Source of the DNA: UBA2882 sp964619485
Lineage (GTDB): Bacteria > Bacillota > Clostridia > Lachnospirales > Lachnospiraceae
Assembly (NCBI GenBank): GCA_964619485.1
Contig: CAZUCI010000020.1
Span: forward strand, 1-39,862
Length of the DNA: 39,862 bases
Reading direction: 5' to 3'
Every line of letters starts with the position of its first letter. Positions within the stretch are counted from its first letter, which is position 1. This document shows, one piece after another, positions 25,533 to 34,151 of the stretch. The notes beneath the pieces were generated by a model. It saw only the letters and a list, made by a program, of their open reading frames with translations. It did no database searches and was not told where the DNA came from. The translations under genes and the position numbers were made by a program.

Positions 25533-28337
25533 ATGAAGAAAGTTTTAGATTGGAATGAATATGTGGATACAGCCAGACAGATGGTGGCAGAGGGTTGTGT
25601 TTTATTGGAAAATAAAAACGAAACTTTACCATTAAAGAAAGGAACCTGTGTCTCCATTTTTGGAAGAATTCAGAATCATTATTATAAGAGTGGAACCGGT
25701 TCAGGCGGTATGGTAAATGTTACCAAAGTCGTTGATATCGTGGAAGGCCTGAAGGAGAGCGGTGTAGTTACCCTGAATCAGGAACTGTTTGATATTTATC
25801 AGAAATGGGAAGAGACACATCCTTTCAATGAGGGAATCGGCTGGGGACAGGAGCCATGGTCTCAGGAAGAGATGCCTTTAAGTGATGAGGTGGCAAAAAA
25901 CGCCAGTGCAAAGTCAGACGTGGCTCTTGTGATTATTGGCCGTACTGCGGGAGAAGACAAGGACAATTCAGATACGCCCGGAGCTTATCGTCTCTCTGAT
26001 ATTGAAGAGGATATGTTAAAGACCGTAAGAGCTAATTTTGACACCATGATTGTATTACTGAATGTTGGTGGAGTCATGGATTTACGTTTGATTGACGAAC
26101 ATCATCCGGAGGCTGTTGTTTTTGCATGGCAGGGCGGAATGGTCGGCGGTCTTGGAACTGCGGATGTTCTGACTGGAAAGGTAACACCATCAGGTAAGCT
26201 GACTGACACAATCGCTTATGAAATAGCTGATTATGAGGCTGATAAGAACTTTGGTGATGGGGAAAAGAATTACTACTGTGATGATATTTATGTTGGATAC
26301 CGTTATTTTGAAACTTTTGCAAAGGACAGAGTGCGTTATCCATTTGGTTATGGTCTCTCTTATACAACCTTTGAAATAAAGACGGAAAAGGTTACATGTG
26401 ATGTGGACAAGCAGATTATCAGCGTTGATGTATCTGTAAAGAATACTGGCAAGTATGATGGAAAAGAGGTTGTACAGGTTTATGTGGAAGCACCACAGGG
26501 AAAGCTTGGAAAACCGGCAAGAAATCTGGTTGGATTTGCAAAGACAGAACTGTTAGCAGCAGGTAACTCTCAGACCATCAGCTTAAAGATTCCATTTGAT
26601 ACTTTTGCATCCTTTGATGATTCCGGGGTGACAGGTCATAGATTCTGTTATCTTTTTGAAGAGGGACAGTACAATATTTATGTTGGAAATGATGTAAGAA
26701 AAGCAGCCTTAGCGGGAAGCTTTGTTCTTGATAAACTGATTGTGCAAAAGCAGTTGGAGGAAGCACTGGCTCCGGTAGAAGGCTTTGAACGTATTCGCCC
26801 GGTAAGGAATGACAAGGGTCAGTATGTTATTGAAAAAGAAGCTGTTCCGGTTGCAGAAATTGATATGGAGCAGAGACGATTGGAACGTCTTCCAAAAGAA
26901 ATTCCTACCACTGAAGATCGCGGTATTAAGCTTTCTATGGTAAGAGATGGTAAGGCTTCCATGGAAGAATTTGTGGCTCAGTTTACTGACGAAGACCTTT
27001 CCTGCATCGTTCGTGGTGAAGGTATGGGAAGCTCTCTGGTAACAGCAGGAACTGCTGCTGCATTTGGCGGCGTATCAGAGCGCCTTCGTGAGTTTGGTCT
27101 GCCGGCAGTATGCTGTGATGATGGACCGAGCGGTATGCGTCTGGATTGCGGCGCCAAGGCATTTAGTCTTCCTAATGGAACTATGATTGCGTGCTCCTTT
27201 AACCTTGATCTTGCAGAAAAGCTTTTTGGATTACTTGGATTAGAAATGGTTTCCAATCATGTAGAGTGTCTCCTTGGGCCTGGAATCAATATTCACAGAC
27301 ATCCATTGAATGGAAGAAACTTTGAGTATTTCTCAGAGGACCCATATTTGACAGGAATTATGGCGGTTGTACAGCTGAAAGGGCTTAAGAGCGCCGGTGT
27401 TTCCGGAACAATTAAGCATTTCTGCTCTAATAACCAGGAATATAAACGTCGCATCTCGGATACTGTGGTTTCCCAGAGAGCATTGCGTGAAATTTATCTG
27501 AAGGGATATGAATTGGCTGTTTTAAGTGGATATGCCGATTCCATCATGACAACTTATGGAAGAGTAAATGGTCTTTACACAGCAGGACTTTATGATTTGA
27601 CAACAACAATTCTCCGTGGAGAGTGGGGATTTAAAGGTGTTGCAATGACTGACTGGTGGGCATACATCAATGTGCGTGGAGAGAAGGACGGAAACGGAAC
27701 CAACTTCGCGGCAATGGCTCGTGCCCAGAATGATATGTATATGGTCTGTCCGGATGGCGCTCATAATGCGATTGGTGACAACACTCTGGAATCTCTGGAA
27801 AATGGAACACTCAAACGTTCAGAATTACAGAGAATTGCCATGAATGTGTGCGATTTTGTCATGAACACCATGGCAATGAAGCGACTTTTAAAGGAAGATA
27901 CTAAAATAGAAATAATCAACAGACCAAAGGATCCAGGTGATTTTGATATCAATGATGTTGAGTTTACGATTTTAGATGGAGAGGCCTGTATGTCACTGGA
28001 AGATCAGGAAAGTAAAGCAGACACCAGTTATATTTTTGCCTTTGACATTAAGCAGCTTGGAAAATACAAGATTACCGTAACAGGAAGCTCTGACCTGGGA
28101 GAATTAGCGCAGATGCCATGTACCTTCTTCTTTATGGGAACACCAATGGCAACCTTTACCTTCCACGGAACAGGCGGAGAATTGATGGAGATTGATAGAA
28201 CACTTCTGTGTCCACAGCGTTTTGTTGTATGCAGATTGTTTGTAGCCAGAAATGGTCTGAAGCTGAAGAATATCAAATTTGAGCTTGTTCAGAGCTTGGA
28301 AGATATCCCTGATGGAGAGAAAAAAGGGTTTGCCTGA
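25533..28337 (+). CDS. Glycoside hydrolase family 3 beta-glucosidase-like, permuted domain order
   Basis: 934 residues when started at 25533, where AAAGGAGAATATTGC gives a good ribosome site; a longer reading from 25410 overlaps the GH18 gene. Domains in order: the GH3 alpha/beta sandwich (about 10-270), a fibronectin-III-like domain (about 300-380), then the GH3 TIM barrel (about 480-790), and a C-terminal tail. This is the reverse of most GH3 enzymes. Candidate nucleophile Asp707 (GVAMTDWW) and acid/base Glu141 (TAGEDKD) are present. Permuted GH3 enzymes are known from Butyrivibrio fibrisolvens and Ruminococcus albus. No signal peptide, so it acts on imported glycosides in the cytosol. Confidence 0.88.
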   Translation: MKKVLDWNEYVDTARQMVAEGCVLLENKNETLPLKKGTCVSIFGRIQNHYYKSGTGSGGMVNVTKVVDIVEGLKESGVVTLNQELFDIYQKWEETHPFNEGIGWGQEPWSQEEMPLSDEVAKNASAKSDVALVIIGRTAGEDKDNSDTPGAYRLSDIEEDMLKTVRANFDTMIVLLNVGGVMDLRLIDEHHPEAVVFAWQGGMVGGLGTADVLTGKVTPSGKLTDTIAYEIADYEADKNFGDGEKNYYCDDIYVGYRYFETFAKDRVRYPFGYGLSYTTFEIKTEKVTCDVDKQIISVDVSVKNTGKYDGKEVVQVYVEAPQGKLGKPARNLVGFAKTELLAAGNSQTISLKIPFDTFASFDDSGVTGHRFCYLFEEGQYNIYVGNDVRKAALAGSFVLDKLIVQKQLEEALAPVEGFERIRPVRNDKGQYVIEKEAVPVAEIDMEQRRLERLPKEIPTTEDRGIKLSMVRDGKASMEEFVAQFTDEDLSCIVRGEGMGSSLVTAGTAAAFGGVSERLREFGLPAVCCDDGPSGMRLDCGAKAFSLPNGTMIACSFNLDLAEKLFGLLGLEMVSNHVECLLGPGINIHRHPLNGRNFEYFSEDPYLTGIMAVVQLKGLKSAGVSGTIKHFCSNNQEYKRRISDTVVSQRALREIYLKGYELAVLSGYADSIMTTYGRVNGLYTAGLYDLTTTILRGEWGFKGVAMTDWWAYINVRGEKDGNGTNFAAMARAQNDMYMVCPDGAHNAIGDNTLESLENGTLKRSELQRIAMNVCDFVMNTMAMKRLLKEDTKIEIINRPKDPGDFDINDVEFTILDGEACMSLEDQESKADTSYIFAFDIKQLGKYKITVTGSSDLGELAQMPCTFFFMGTPMATFTFHGTGGELMEIDRTLLCPQRFVVCRLFVARNGLKLKNIKFELVQSLEDIPDGEKKGFA

Positions 28338-28449
28338 TTTATTAATTTAATGTAATTCATAGTTTTATCACACTTTCTTCACAGCGAAAACAAATGGAGA
28401 TGTAAAAATACTACCATGAAAAAAAGCACATGAAGAATGGAGGAGTACT

Positions 28450-30447
28450 ATGAAGTATAAAAAATGTAAATTAATGTGTGGTCTGATGGTTGTCTCTCTT
28501 GCAGCTGCAAGTCTTACAGCGTGCGGCAGTACAGGCAGTGCAGAAAATGTGACAGTGGAAGATGCCACAATAGATGGAACAACAAAGAATACGACAGAGG
28601 AAAATACCTTTGCTTATGAAGAAGAGTCAGAGGAAGAATTGAAGGATACCACGGTTATGGGAATTGTCCAGAGCGTGGATGGAAATAAGGTAACCTTATC
28701 AGTTGGTGGACAAATGGGTGCACCTGGCGGTGAAAAACCCGATGGAGAAAAACCTGAGGGAGAGGCACCAACAGGCGAGAAACCGGAGGGAGAAGCTCCA
28801 ACAGATGGAGAGGCGCCAACAGGCGAGAAACCGGAGGGAGAAGCTCCAACGGATGGAGAGGCGCCAACAGGTGAAAAGCCGGAGGGAACACTGCCAACGG
28901 GGGAAGCACCAGCTGATTCGTCAGAGCAGGCCAAGACGGGTGTACTGACCATTGGTGATGAATCCGTTTTGGAAAAAGTAACCAGGGACCAGGATGGAAA
29001 TGAGACAAAGGAGTCAATTACCGTCTCTGACCTTACCGAAGGAACCATGGTTGCAATTACCTTTGATGCGGATGGCGCAATCACAGCGATTACCGTTTCA
29101 GAGGGCGGAATGCAGATGAATGGGGCACCGGGCTCAGAGACTGGCGGAGTAGAAAGCTATGATGCGGTCAAAGAATATGCAGAGAATACGGTGGTAGATG
29201 GCGAAAATTTTAATTCAGCCGGAACTGATGAGAATGCTGTTTTGGTTTCCGACGGCGCAAATGTAACATTAAATAATATTACACTGAACAGAACCTCTGC
29301 GGACAGTTCAGGTGGAGATAATGCCAGCTTCTATGGAGTTGGCGCAGGTTTACTTACGACCGATGGAACGACCATTGTCAATGGAGGAACATTTACCACA
29401 GATGCCTCAGGCGGAACGGGTATTTTTTCCTACAAGGATGGAGTAACCTATGTAAAAGATGCCAAAATCCAAACATCTCAGGATACATCAGGCGGTATTC
29501 ATGTTGCAGGTGGAGGAACACTTTATGCATGGGACCTTGATGTTACGACCGAGGGAGAGTCTGCAGCGGCAATCCGAAGTGACAGAGGCGGAGGAACCAT
29601 GGTTGTAGATGGCGGAAGCTATACCAGTAATGGGGTAGGTTCCCCAGCATTATATTGTACCGCTGATATTGCAGTGAATGATGCGACGCTTACGGCAAAT
29701 GGATCAGAGGCAATCTGTATGGAAGGATTAAATTCCATTCATCTTTTTGATTGTGATATCACCGGCAATATGCAGGATCTGGAGCAGAACGATACCACCT
29801 GGGATATTATTGTATATCAGAGTATGTCAGGAGATGCAGAGGTTGGAAACAGTACCATGCAGCTGCAGGGTGGAACACTTACGTCCAAGAATGGCGGACT
29901 GATCTATACAACCAATACAGAATCCAATATTCTGTTGTCGGGAGTGGACATCACTTACGCTCCGGAGAGTGAATTTTTCTTACAGTGCACAGGAAATGAA
30001 AATCAGAGAGGCTGGGGAAGTGCCGGAGAGAATGGCGCGGACTGTACCTTTACTGCAGATGCACAAAAGATGCAGGGTGATGTCATCTGGGACAGCATCA
30101 GTCAGCTTGACTTTTATATGACGAATGGAAGTACTCTGTTGGGAGCCATCGCTGATGACGAGGCCTATGCAGGAGATGGCGGAGAGGGCTATTGCAATGT
30201 TTATATCAGTGAGGATTCCACATGGACAGTGACTGGGGACAGCCAGTTAACCAATCTTTACTGTGCTGGAAAAATCGTGGACGAGGATGGAAACAGTGTG
30301 ACTGTAATCAGTCCAGATGGAACCATTTTGGTAGAAGGAGAAAGTAAATACACAATCACAGCAGAAAGCTATTCTGACAGTGTAGACTTATCCGGAGCAG
30401 CAAAAGCAGCTTCCTGGTCAGAATATGCAGTTGAAATGCCGGAGTAA
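28450..30447 (+). CDS. Cell-surface lipoprotein with repeats and beta-helix-like region
   Basis: 665 residues. The signal peptide ends in a lipobox, LTAC (about Cys25), so it is lipid-anchored outside the membrane. A DUF5666-like beta domain (about 60-225) is interrupted by a GEKPEGEAPT-rich spacer (about 95-155) encoded by 48-bp repeats. From about 230 the sequence is a run of short Gly/Asn/Thr-rich strands with G-G-T and D-G-A-N-V-T turns, typical of a right-handed parallel beta-helix, seen in adhesins and polysaccharide-binding proteins. Ribosome site GGAGGAG. Ligand and role unknown; it may contact carbohydrates. Confidence 0.7.
   Translation: MKYKKCKLMCGLMVVSLAAASLTACGSTGSAENVTVEDATIDGTTKNTTEENTFAYEEESEEELKDTTVMGIVQSVDGNKVTLSVGGQMGAPGGEKPDGEKPEGEAPTGEKPEGEAPTDGEAPTGEKPEGEAPTDGEAPTGEKPEGTLPTGEAPADSSEQAKTGVLTIGDESVLEKVTRDQDGNETKESITVSDLTEGTMVAITFDADGAITAITVSEGGMQMNGAPGSETGGVESYDAVKEYAENTVVDGENFNSAGTDENAVLVSDGANVTLNNITLNRTSADSSGGDNASFYGVGAGLLTTDGTTIVNGGTFTTDASGGTGIFSYKDGVTYVKDAKIQTSQDTSGGIHVAGGGTLYAWDLDVTTEGESAAAIRSDRGGGTMVVDGGSYTSNGVGSPALYCTADIAVNDATLTANGSEAICMEGLNSIHLFDCDITGNMQDLEQNDTTWDIIVYQSMSGDAEVGNSTMQLQGGTLTSKNGGLIYTTNTESNILLSGVDITYAPESEFFLQCTGNENQRGWGSAGENGADCTFTADAQKMQGDVIWDSISQLDFYMTNGSTLLGAIADDEAYAGDGGEGYCNVYISEDSTWTVTGDSQLTNLYCAGKIVDEDGNSVTVISPDGTILVEGESKYTITAESYSDSVDLSGAAKAASWSEYAVEMPE
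28759..28890. repeat. 48-bp in-frame tandem repeat in the lipoprotein gene
   Basis: Units begin at 28759, 28807 and 28855 with GGAGAGGC and are nearly identical; the third is about three quarters complete. Each encodes a 16-residue GEAPTGEKPEGEAPTD-type block, so copy changes keep the reading frame and alter only the spacer. Confidence 0.9.
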
Positions 30448-30472
30448 AAATAAAAGCTTGTTTAAGAGAAAG

Positions 30473-30517
30473 AAAAAGTCCATGCTTCTGTAGTGATACA
30501 GATGCGCGGACTTTTTT
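30473..30517 (+). terminator. Rho-independent terminator after the lipoprotein gene
   Basis: AAAAAGTCC (30473-30481) pairs with GGACTTTTT from 30508; an inner CTGTA (30488-30492)/TACAG (30497-30501) stem closes on GTGA. Six T residues end it. It closely matches the terminator at 32336-32380. Confidence 0.88.
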
Positions 30518-30575
30518 GTTGTATTATAATGCGATTTTTGTAGAGAATTGAAAAAAATATCCTATGCCAGAGGGT

Positions 30576-31223
30576 TTATTCTCCACAGTGACCACCGCAG
30601 GAATGTTCTCCGCAACCATGCTCACCACAATTTCCATCATGGGCACCATGTCCATGATGATCACAGTTTGCCTCGCTGCCCGCCTCTAAAGTGCCGGCTA
30701 AAAGTGCGGAGACGGCAGCGTCAGCATCACCCTCTACACCAGCATACAGCATGATATCAGCCTCCTCCAGAGCCATTCTTGCGCCACCACCAATGCCACC
30801 ACAAATCAGGGCACTGACTTCTATGTCATTTAATAAAGATGCAAGTGCACCATGTCCGGAACCATTTGTGTCAACCACTTCGCTTGATATAACGTGTCCA
30901 TCCTCAATTTCATAAATCTTGAAGCTTTCCGTGTGACCAAAATGCTGGAAAATCTCTCCGTTTTCAAAGGTTACTGCTAATTTCATAGTGTTACCATCCT
31001 TTCCTAAGGCTTCTCTTTTATAGTTATAGTTTACAGAATTGTTATATATAATCTCGCCACCCTGGATCGATAATTCTTTACCGTAGACAAGACATTTTGC
31101 CAGCTTACAGCGGGCGTTATTATAGATTGCCTGAACGGTTGTGCGTGCAACCTCCATCTGTGTGGCACATTGCTCCTGAGTCAGACCTTCTAAATCAATC
31201 AGGCGTATTGTCTCTTTATGCAA
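30576..31223 (-). CDS. NifX-type protein fused to an N-terminally truncated DUF134 domain
   Basis: 215 codons. Residues 80-190 are a NifB/NifX-family metal-cluster domain (MKLAVTFENGEIFQHFGH, LICGGIGGGARMALEEA) followed by a His/Cys-rich tail (HHGHGAHDGNCGEHGC). Residues 1-60 match the helix-turn-helix middle of DUF134 (TIRLIDLEGLTQEQCA, ARTTVQAIYNNAR), but the usual first 40 residues are missing and the following cysteine cluster is reduced. GGAAAGGATGG lies just before an ATG at 30986, so the 136-residue NifX protein may be the only product. Known members bind Fe-Mo or Fe-S precursors. The missing end coincides with the start of the ORF6N gene. Confidence 0.7.
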   Translation of the reverse strand: MHKETIRLIDLEGLTQEQCATQMEVARTTVQAIYNNARCKLAKCLVYGKELSIQGGEIIYNNSVNYNYKREALGKDGNTMKLAVTFENGEIFQHFGHTESFKIYEIEDGHVISSEVVDTNGSGHGALASLLNDIEVSALICGGIGGGARMALEEADIMLYAGVEGDADAAVSALLAGTLEAGSEANCDHHGHGAHDGNCGEHGCGEHSCGGHCGE

Positions 31224-31247
31224 TCATTTCTACGAAAGGGGAAGAAT

Positions 31248-32183
31248 TTGGGAACAAAAGAAGCGACAATCCAGGAACAAACACAAGTATCTGATTTTGA
31301 AACAAGGAATGTTCAAGGAATGATTTATGTTATTCGGGGTAAGCAAGTTATGCTTGATAGTGATTTAGCAACTCTATATCAAGTTGAGACAGGTGCATTG
31401 AATAGGGCGGTAAAAAGAAATGAGAATAGATTTCCAGAAGATTTTAAATTTCAATTAGCAAAAGACGAGTACACAAACTTGAAATGTCAAAATGGCATTT
31501 CAAGTGAGAATGAGTATGGTGGACGAAGGACATTGCCATATGTGTTCACAGAACAAGGAATTTCAATGTTATCAAGTGTACTGAAAAGTGATGTAGCAGT
31601 TAATGTTAGCATTGGAATTATGAGAACTTTTGTAGAAATGCGTAAGTATATGGCAAACACGTCACTAATATACGATTGCGTGAATGAAATGGAAAAAAGA
31701 CAGATTATTTATCAGAATGAAACGAACGAAAAATTTGACAAGGTATTCGCGTATATTTCAGACCATGAAGAGTCACAGCAGAAAATCTTCTTTGATGGAC
31801 AGATATACGATGCGTTTAGTCTGTTAATTGATCTTATTGGTGGTGCGACAAAGAGCATAGTGCTAGTCGATAACTATGTTGATGTAGGGACGTTGAATAT
31901 ATTGGCGAAAAAGAAAACCGATGTAGCGGTGATCGTTTATACAGTTAAGAAAACGAAATTGTCTGAGAAAGATGTAGAAATTTTTAATCAGCAGTACCCA
32001 GGTCTTGAAGTAAAATACACAGGTGTATTTCATGACAGATTTCTAATTATTGATGATGAAAAGGCATATCATATTGGTGCATCATTAAAAGATGCAGGAA
32101 AGAAATGTTTTGCCATTAGTATGTTAAATGATTCGGGTGTGATTTCTGATATTCTGCAACGGCTTGATATAGTGACCTCATAA
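31248..32183 (+). CDS. ORF6N domain protein with PLD-like C-terminal region
   Basis: Residues about 10-100 are an ORF6N domain (VIRGKQVMLDSDLATLYQVETGALNRAVKRN, FKFQLAKDEY), a DNA-associated module of phage and mobile-element proteins. The C-terminal third has a PLD-like strand and HDRFLIIDDEKAYHIGAS, in which His-x-Arg replaces His-x-Lys. I prefer the TTG at 31248 because AAAGGGG is just upstream; an ATG at 31218 in the same frame lies over the DUF134 coding strand. It probably came with an accessory element inserted beside DUF134. Function unknown. Confidence 0.7.
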   Translation: MGTKEATIQEQTQVSDFETRNVQGMIYVIRGKQVMLDSDLATLYQVETGALNRAVKRNENRFPEDFKFQLAKDEYTNLKCQNGISSENEYGGRRTLPYVFTEQGISMLSSVLKSDVAVNVSIGIMRTFVEMRKYMANTSLIYDCVNEMEKRQIIYQNETNEKFDKVFAYISDHEESQQKIFFDGQIYDAFSLLIDLIGGATKSIVLVDNYVDVGTLNILAKKKTDVAVIVYTVKKTKLSEKDVEIFNQQYPGLEVKYTGVFHDRFLIIDDEKAYHIGASLKDAGKKCFAISMLNDSGVISDILQRLDIVTS

Positions 32184-32191
32184 AAGCATCG

Positions 32192-32329
32192 GTTATCCAC
32201 AGCAAAGAGATGATAAAGCATGTGGATGCCGTACTGAAGCTGATGTCTGTATTGACTAATGATTATCGTTTTGAGGAAATCTTAGAATTGATGAAAGAGA
32301 TTGGCAAAAATAATCTAGCTAAACAGTAA
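32192..32329 (+). pseudogene. 3' remnant of a Rpn-like PD-(D/E)XK recombination-promoting nuclease gene
   Basis: The 45 codons of this frame read VIHSKEMIKHVDAVLKLMSV, then TNDYRFEEILELMKE and a stop at 32327-32329. This resembles the C-terminal tail of the Rpn/PDDEXK transposase-like proteins common in Lachnospiraceae. No start codon or ribosome site and no nuclease domain remain. The 330 bp between the ORF6N stop and the PadR start hold this remnant, a terminator and a promoter. Confidence 0.5.
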
Positions 32330-32335
32330 GAAATG

Positions 32336-32380
32336 AAAGTCCATTCATTTTGTAGAGATACAGGATGCATGGACTTTTTT
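32336..32380 (+). terminator. Rho-independent terminator, twin of that at 30473
   Basis: AAAGTCCAT (32336-32344) pairs with ATGGACTTT (32369-32377); an inner TGTA (32351-32354)/TACA (32359-32362) stem closes on GAGA, and six T residues follow. The arrangement and much of the sequence repeat the terminator at 30473-30517. Confidence 0.85.
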
Positions 32381-32439
32381 CTACTCAAAAATTTTTTATA
32401 CACTCAATTCGTCAGCAAATCCACCAGAATAAAAACCAA

Positions 32440-32498
32440 TTGACACATATATCACACTGCGATATAATACACACTAATATATATCGAGGTGCGATGTA
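32440..32498 (+). promoter_or_regulatory. Consensus promoter with two PadR-type operator copies
   Basis: TTGACA (32440-32445) and TATAAT (32463-32468) are perfect and 17 bp apart. A perfect inverted repeat TATATC-N7-GATATA fills the spacer (32448-32466). A second, slightly diverged copy, TATATC-N7-GATGTA, follows at 32480-32498, 32 bp downstream. The first copy would block the promoter, as expected for autorepression by the adjacent PadR protein. Confidence 0.75.
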
Positions 32499-32513
32499 TA
32501 CAGAGGTGATGGA

Positions 32514-32840
32514 ATGACGGAGCGAGTAAGAAGAGTGTATATTCCCATGACAGAGACGGGTTTTTATATCCTGTTATGTTTGCAGCAGGAAATGCATGGC
32601 TACAACATTGTGCAAAAAGTAAAAGAGATGACAGACGGCGAAGTGATTATTGGTGCAGGAACCATGTACGGCAGCCTTGGTAAAATGGAAAAGGATGGCT
32701 TGATTCGCTTTGTGAGAGAAGAGGAAAAACGCAAAATCTACGTGACCACAGAGCTGGGCAGGGAGATTCTGGAGCTGGAACGGAAAAGAATTGAGCGCTT
32801 ATACAAAAGCAGCAAAGAGGGAATGACGTATGAAAGATAA
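32514..32840 (+). CDS. PadR-family transcriptional regulator
   Basis: 108 residues with the winged-helix PadR fold: FYILLCLQQEMHGYNIVQKVKEM, then GTMYGSLGKMEKDGLI as recognition part, a short wing with KIYVTT, and a C-terminal dimerisation helix. PadR proteins repress their own operons, often membrane-protein or transporter genes, and lift on binding a small molecule. Ribosome site GAGGTGATGG. Its stop overlaps the DUF2812 start by 11 bp, giving the usual PadR-DUF2812 pair. The operator copies in the promoter fit autoregulation. Confidence 0.9.
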   Translation: MTERVRRVYIPMTETGFYILLCLQQEMHGYNIVQKVKEMTDGEVIIGAGTMYGSLGKMEKDGLIRFVREEEKRKIYVTTELGREILELERKRIERLYKSSKEGMTYER

Positions 32841-33591
32841 TGAATGTAAGAAATTGTTTCGGATGTTTTCAATTTTGGATTATTTAAAGGAAGAGGAATT
32901 TCTCAGGGAGCAGCATAAGAAGGGATATAAATTTGTAAGATTTGTATTCCCCGGTTTTTACTATTTTGAGAAATGTCAACCGGAGGATGTTGTGTATCAA
33001 CTGGATTATGCAAACTATAAGATGGAAGAGAAACGCTCCTACCTTCAGATTTTTGAAGACGCAGGATGGGAGTATCTATTTGACGTATGGGGATGGAGCT
33101 ATTTTAGAAAATCAGTGGAAAATGGAGAATGTGATACTTCCATATTCAGCGATCTGGAATCAAGACTTGCGCTCCTCAAAAGAATCATATATGGCAGGAT
33201 GCTCCCCTTTCTGACGGTCTTTTTCTGCTGCTGTCTCCAAAATTTTCTGAGAGTTTTAGATCGGGTGCTTTCAAAAGAAGTTGTTGGCGGGTTTCAGACC
33301 GGTTTAATGATTTTCTGGATTGTGATATTTGGAATCTATCTTTTTATGTTTATCAAATGTACCTTGGGATTTATCGCTCTTAGAAAGAGATACGTCCGGG
33401 TATCGCAATATGACAAGGCAAATCAAAAACCGGTGATTCATTGCAGCATCTGCAATGGAGAGCAGGTGGCGGGTTTTAAAAATATTTACACCGGTAAATT
33501 TGAGGAAATCATGACAATCCGAAGTGAGCGGGATTTGCAGAAGTTTAAAAGCGACTATGAAATATTTACGGAAATTGAAAAGGAATATTAG
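32830..33591 (+). CDS. DUF2812 membrane protein
   Basis: 253 residues. The N-terminal half is a DUF2812 domain (FSILDYLKEEEFLREQHKKGY, then AGWEYLFDVWGWSYFRK), which in known genomes follows a PadR regulator and precedes membrane segments. Two transmembrane helices lie at about 125-150 and 160-185. A soluble tail follows with two Cys (CSICNGEQ). The function of the family is unknown; it is thought to act with PadR in sensing envelope conditions. Overlaps the PadR gene, so it is translated from the same mRNA. Confidence 0.8.
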   Translation: MKDNECKKLFRMFSILDYLKEEEFLREQHKKGYKFVRFVFPGFYYFEKCQPEDVVYQLDYANYKMEEKRSYLQIFEDAGWEYLFDVWGWSYFRKSVENGECDTSIFSDLESRLALLKRIIYGRMLPFLTVFFCCCLQNFLRVLDRVLSKEVVGGFQTGLMIFWIVIFGIYLFMFIKCTLGFIALRKRYVRVSQYDKANQKPVIHCSICNGEQVAGFKNIYTGKFEEIMTIRSERDLQKFKSDYEIFTEIEKEY

Positions 33592-33615
33592 TTGAAATTA
33601 CCGCTTGGCAAACAG

Positions 33616-33669
33616 AAACTGCAACTTGGGGGAATACCTCTTGTTGTGGTTTCTTTTTTTCGTTACAAT
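33616..33669 (+). promoter_or_regulatory. Promoter and putative LytTR box of the first LytTR-DUF3021 unit
   Basis: TTGTTG (33641-33646) and TACAAT (33664-33669) are 17 bp apart, 36 bp before the start. AAACTGCAACTTG (33616-33628) lies 12 bp upstream of the -35. The same word (T for C) recurs at 38707-38719 before the second LytTR gene, so it may be the LytTR binding site. Confidence 0.5.
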
Positions 33670-33704
33670 GCAGATAACGGTGATGGTGCAAAAGGGGAAA
33701 AGCT

Positions 33705-34151
33705 ATGAAATACAAATTAGAGCCCTCGTCTGGGGAAAAAGAAGTAATTATCCGTTTCCATGAGCGGGATGAAGAAATAGAATCATTGATTGAATATCTG
33801 GAACAGGGAATGGAAAAACCTCGTATATTGGGAGAGGTAGAGCATAAAAAAGTATTGTTGGATCAAAAAAATGTACTTTATTTTGAAAGTATTGACAAAG
33901 GAACCTTTGCGTATAGCAAAGAGATGGTTGCCAAGGTGGAGGGTTCACTTGCTTTCTATGAAAGCCGATTTGCAGATTCGGGATTTTACAGATGCAGTAA
34001 GTCTATGGTAATCAATGTTTATCAGATAGAGGAGCTACAGAGCGAAAGCGGAAATCGCATTCTGGCAACGATGGTCAATGGAGAACAGGTTATGATTTCA
34101 CGCAGATATGCCAGAGGGCTGCGCCAGTTGTTGAAGGGGGAAAATCGATGA
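33705..34151 (+). CDS. LytTR-type DNA-binding regulator (first module)
   Basis: 148 residues. The N-terminal 45 are unrelated to a receiver domain, and residues about 50-145 form a LytTR domain (ILYFESIDKGTFAYSKEM-like strand, RCSKSMVINVYQI, then MISRRYARGLRQLL at the end). Stand-alone LytTR proteins paired with a DUF3021 membrane protein form one-component membrane-regulated systems: the DUF3021 protein holds back the regulator. Its stop overlaps the DUF3021 start (ATGA). The ribosome site is AAAGGGGAAAAGCT. It precedes a hydrolase and an ABC transporter, likely targets. Confidence 0.88.
   Translation: MKYKLEPSSGEKEVIIRFHERDEEIESLIEYLEQGMEKPRILGEVEHKKVLLDQKNVLYFESIDKGTFAYSKEMVAKVEGSLAFYESRFADSGFYRCSKSMVINVYQIEELQSESGNRILATMVNGEQVMISRRYARGLRQLLKGENR

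Noticed and set aside
28614..29084. Minus-strand Ser/Pro-rich frame opposite the lipoprotein repeats
   Set aside because: An antisense shadow of the 48-bp repeats. The plus-strand protein has a signal peptide and lipobox.
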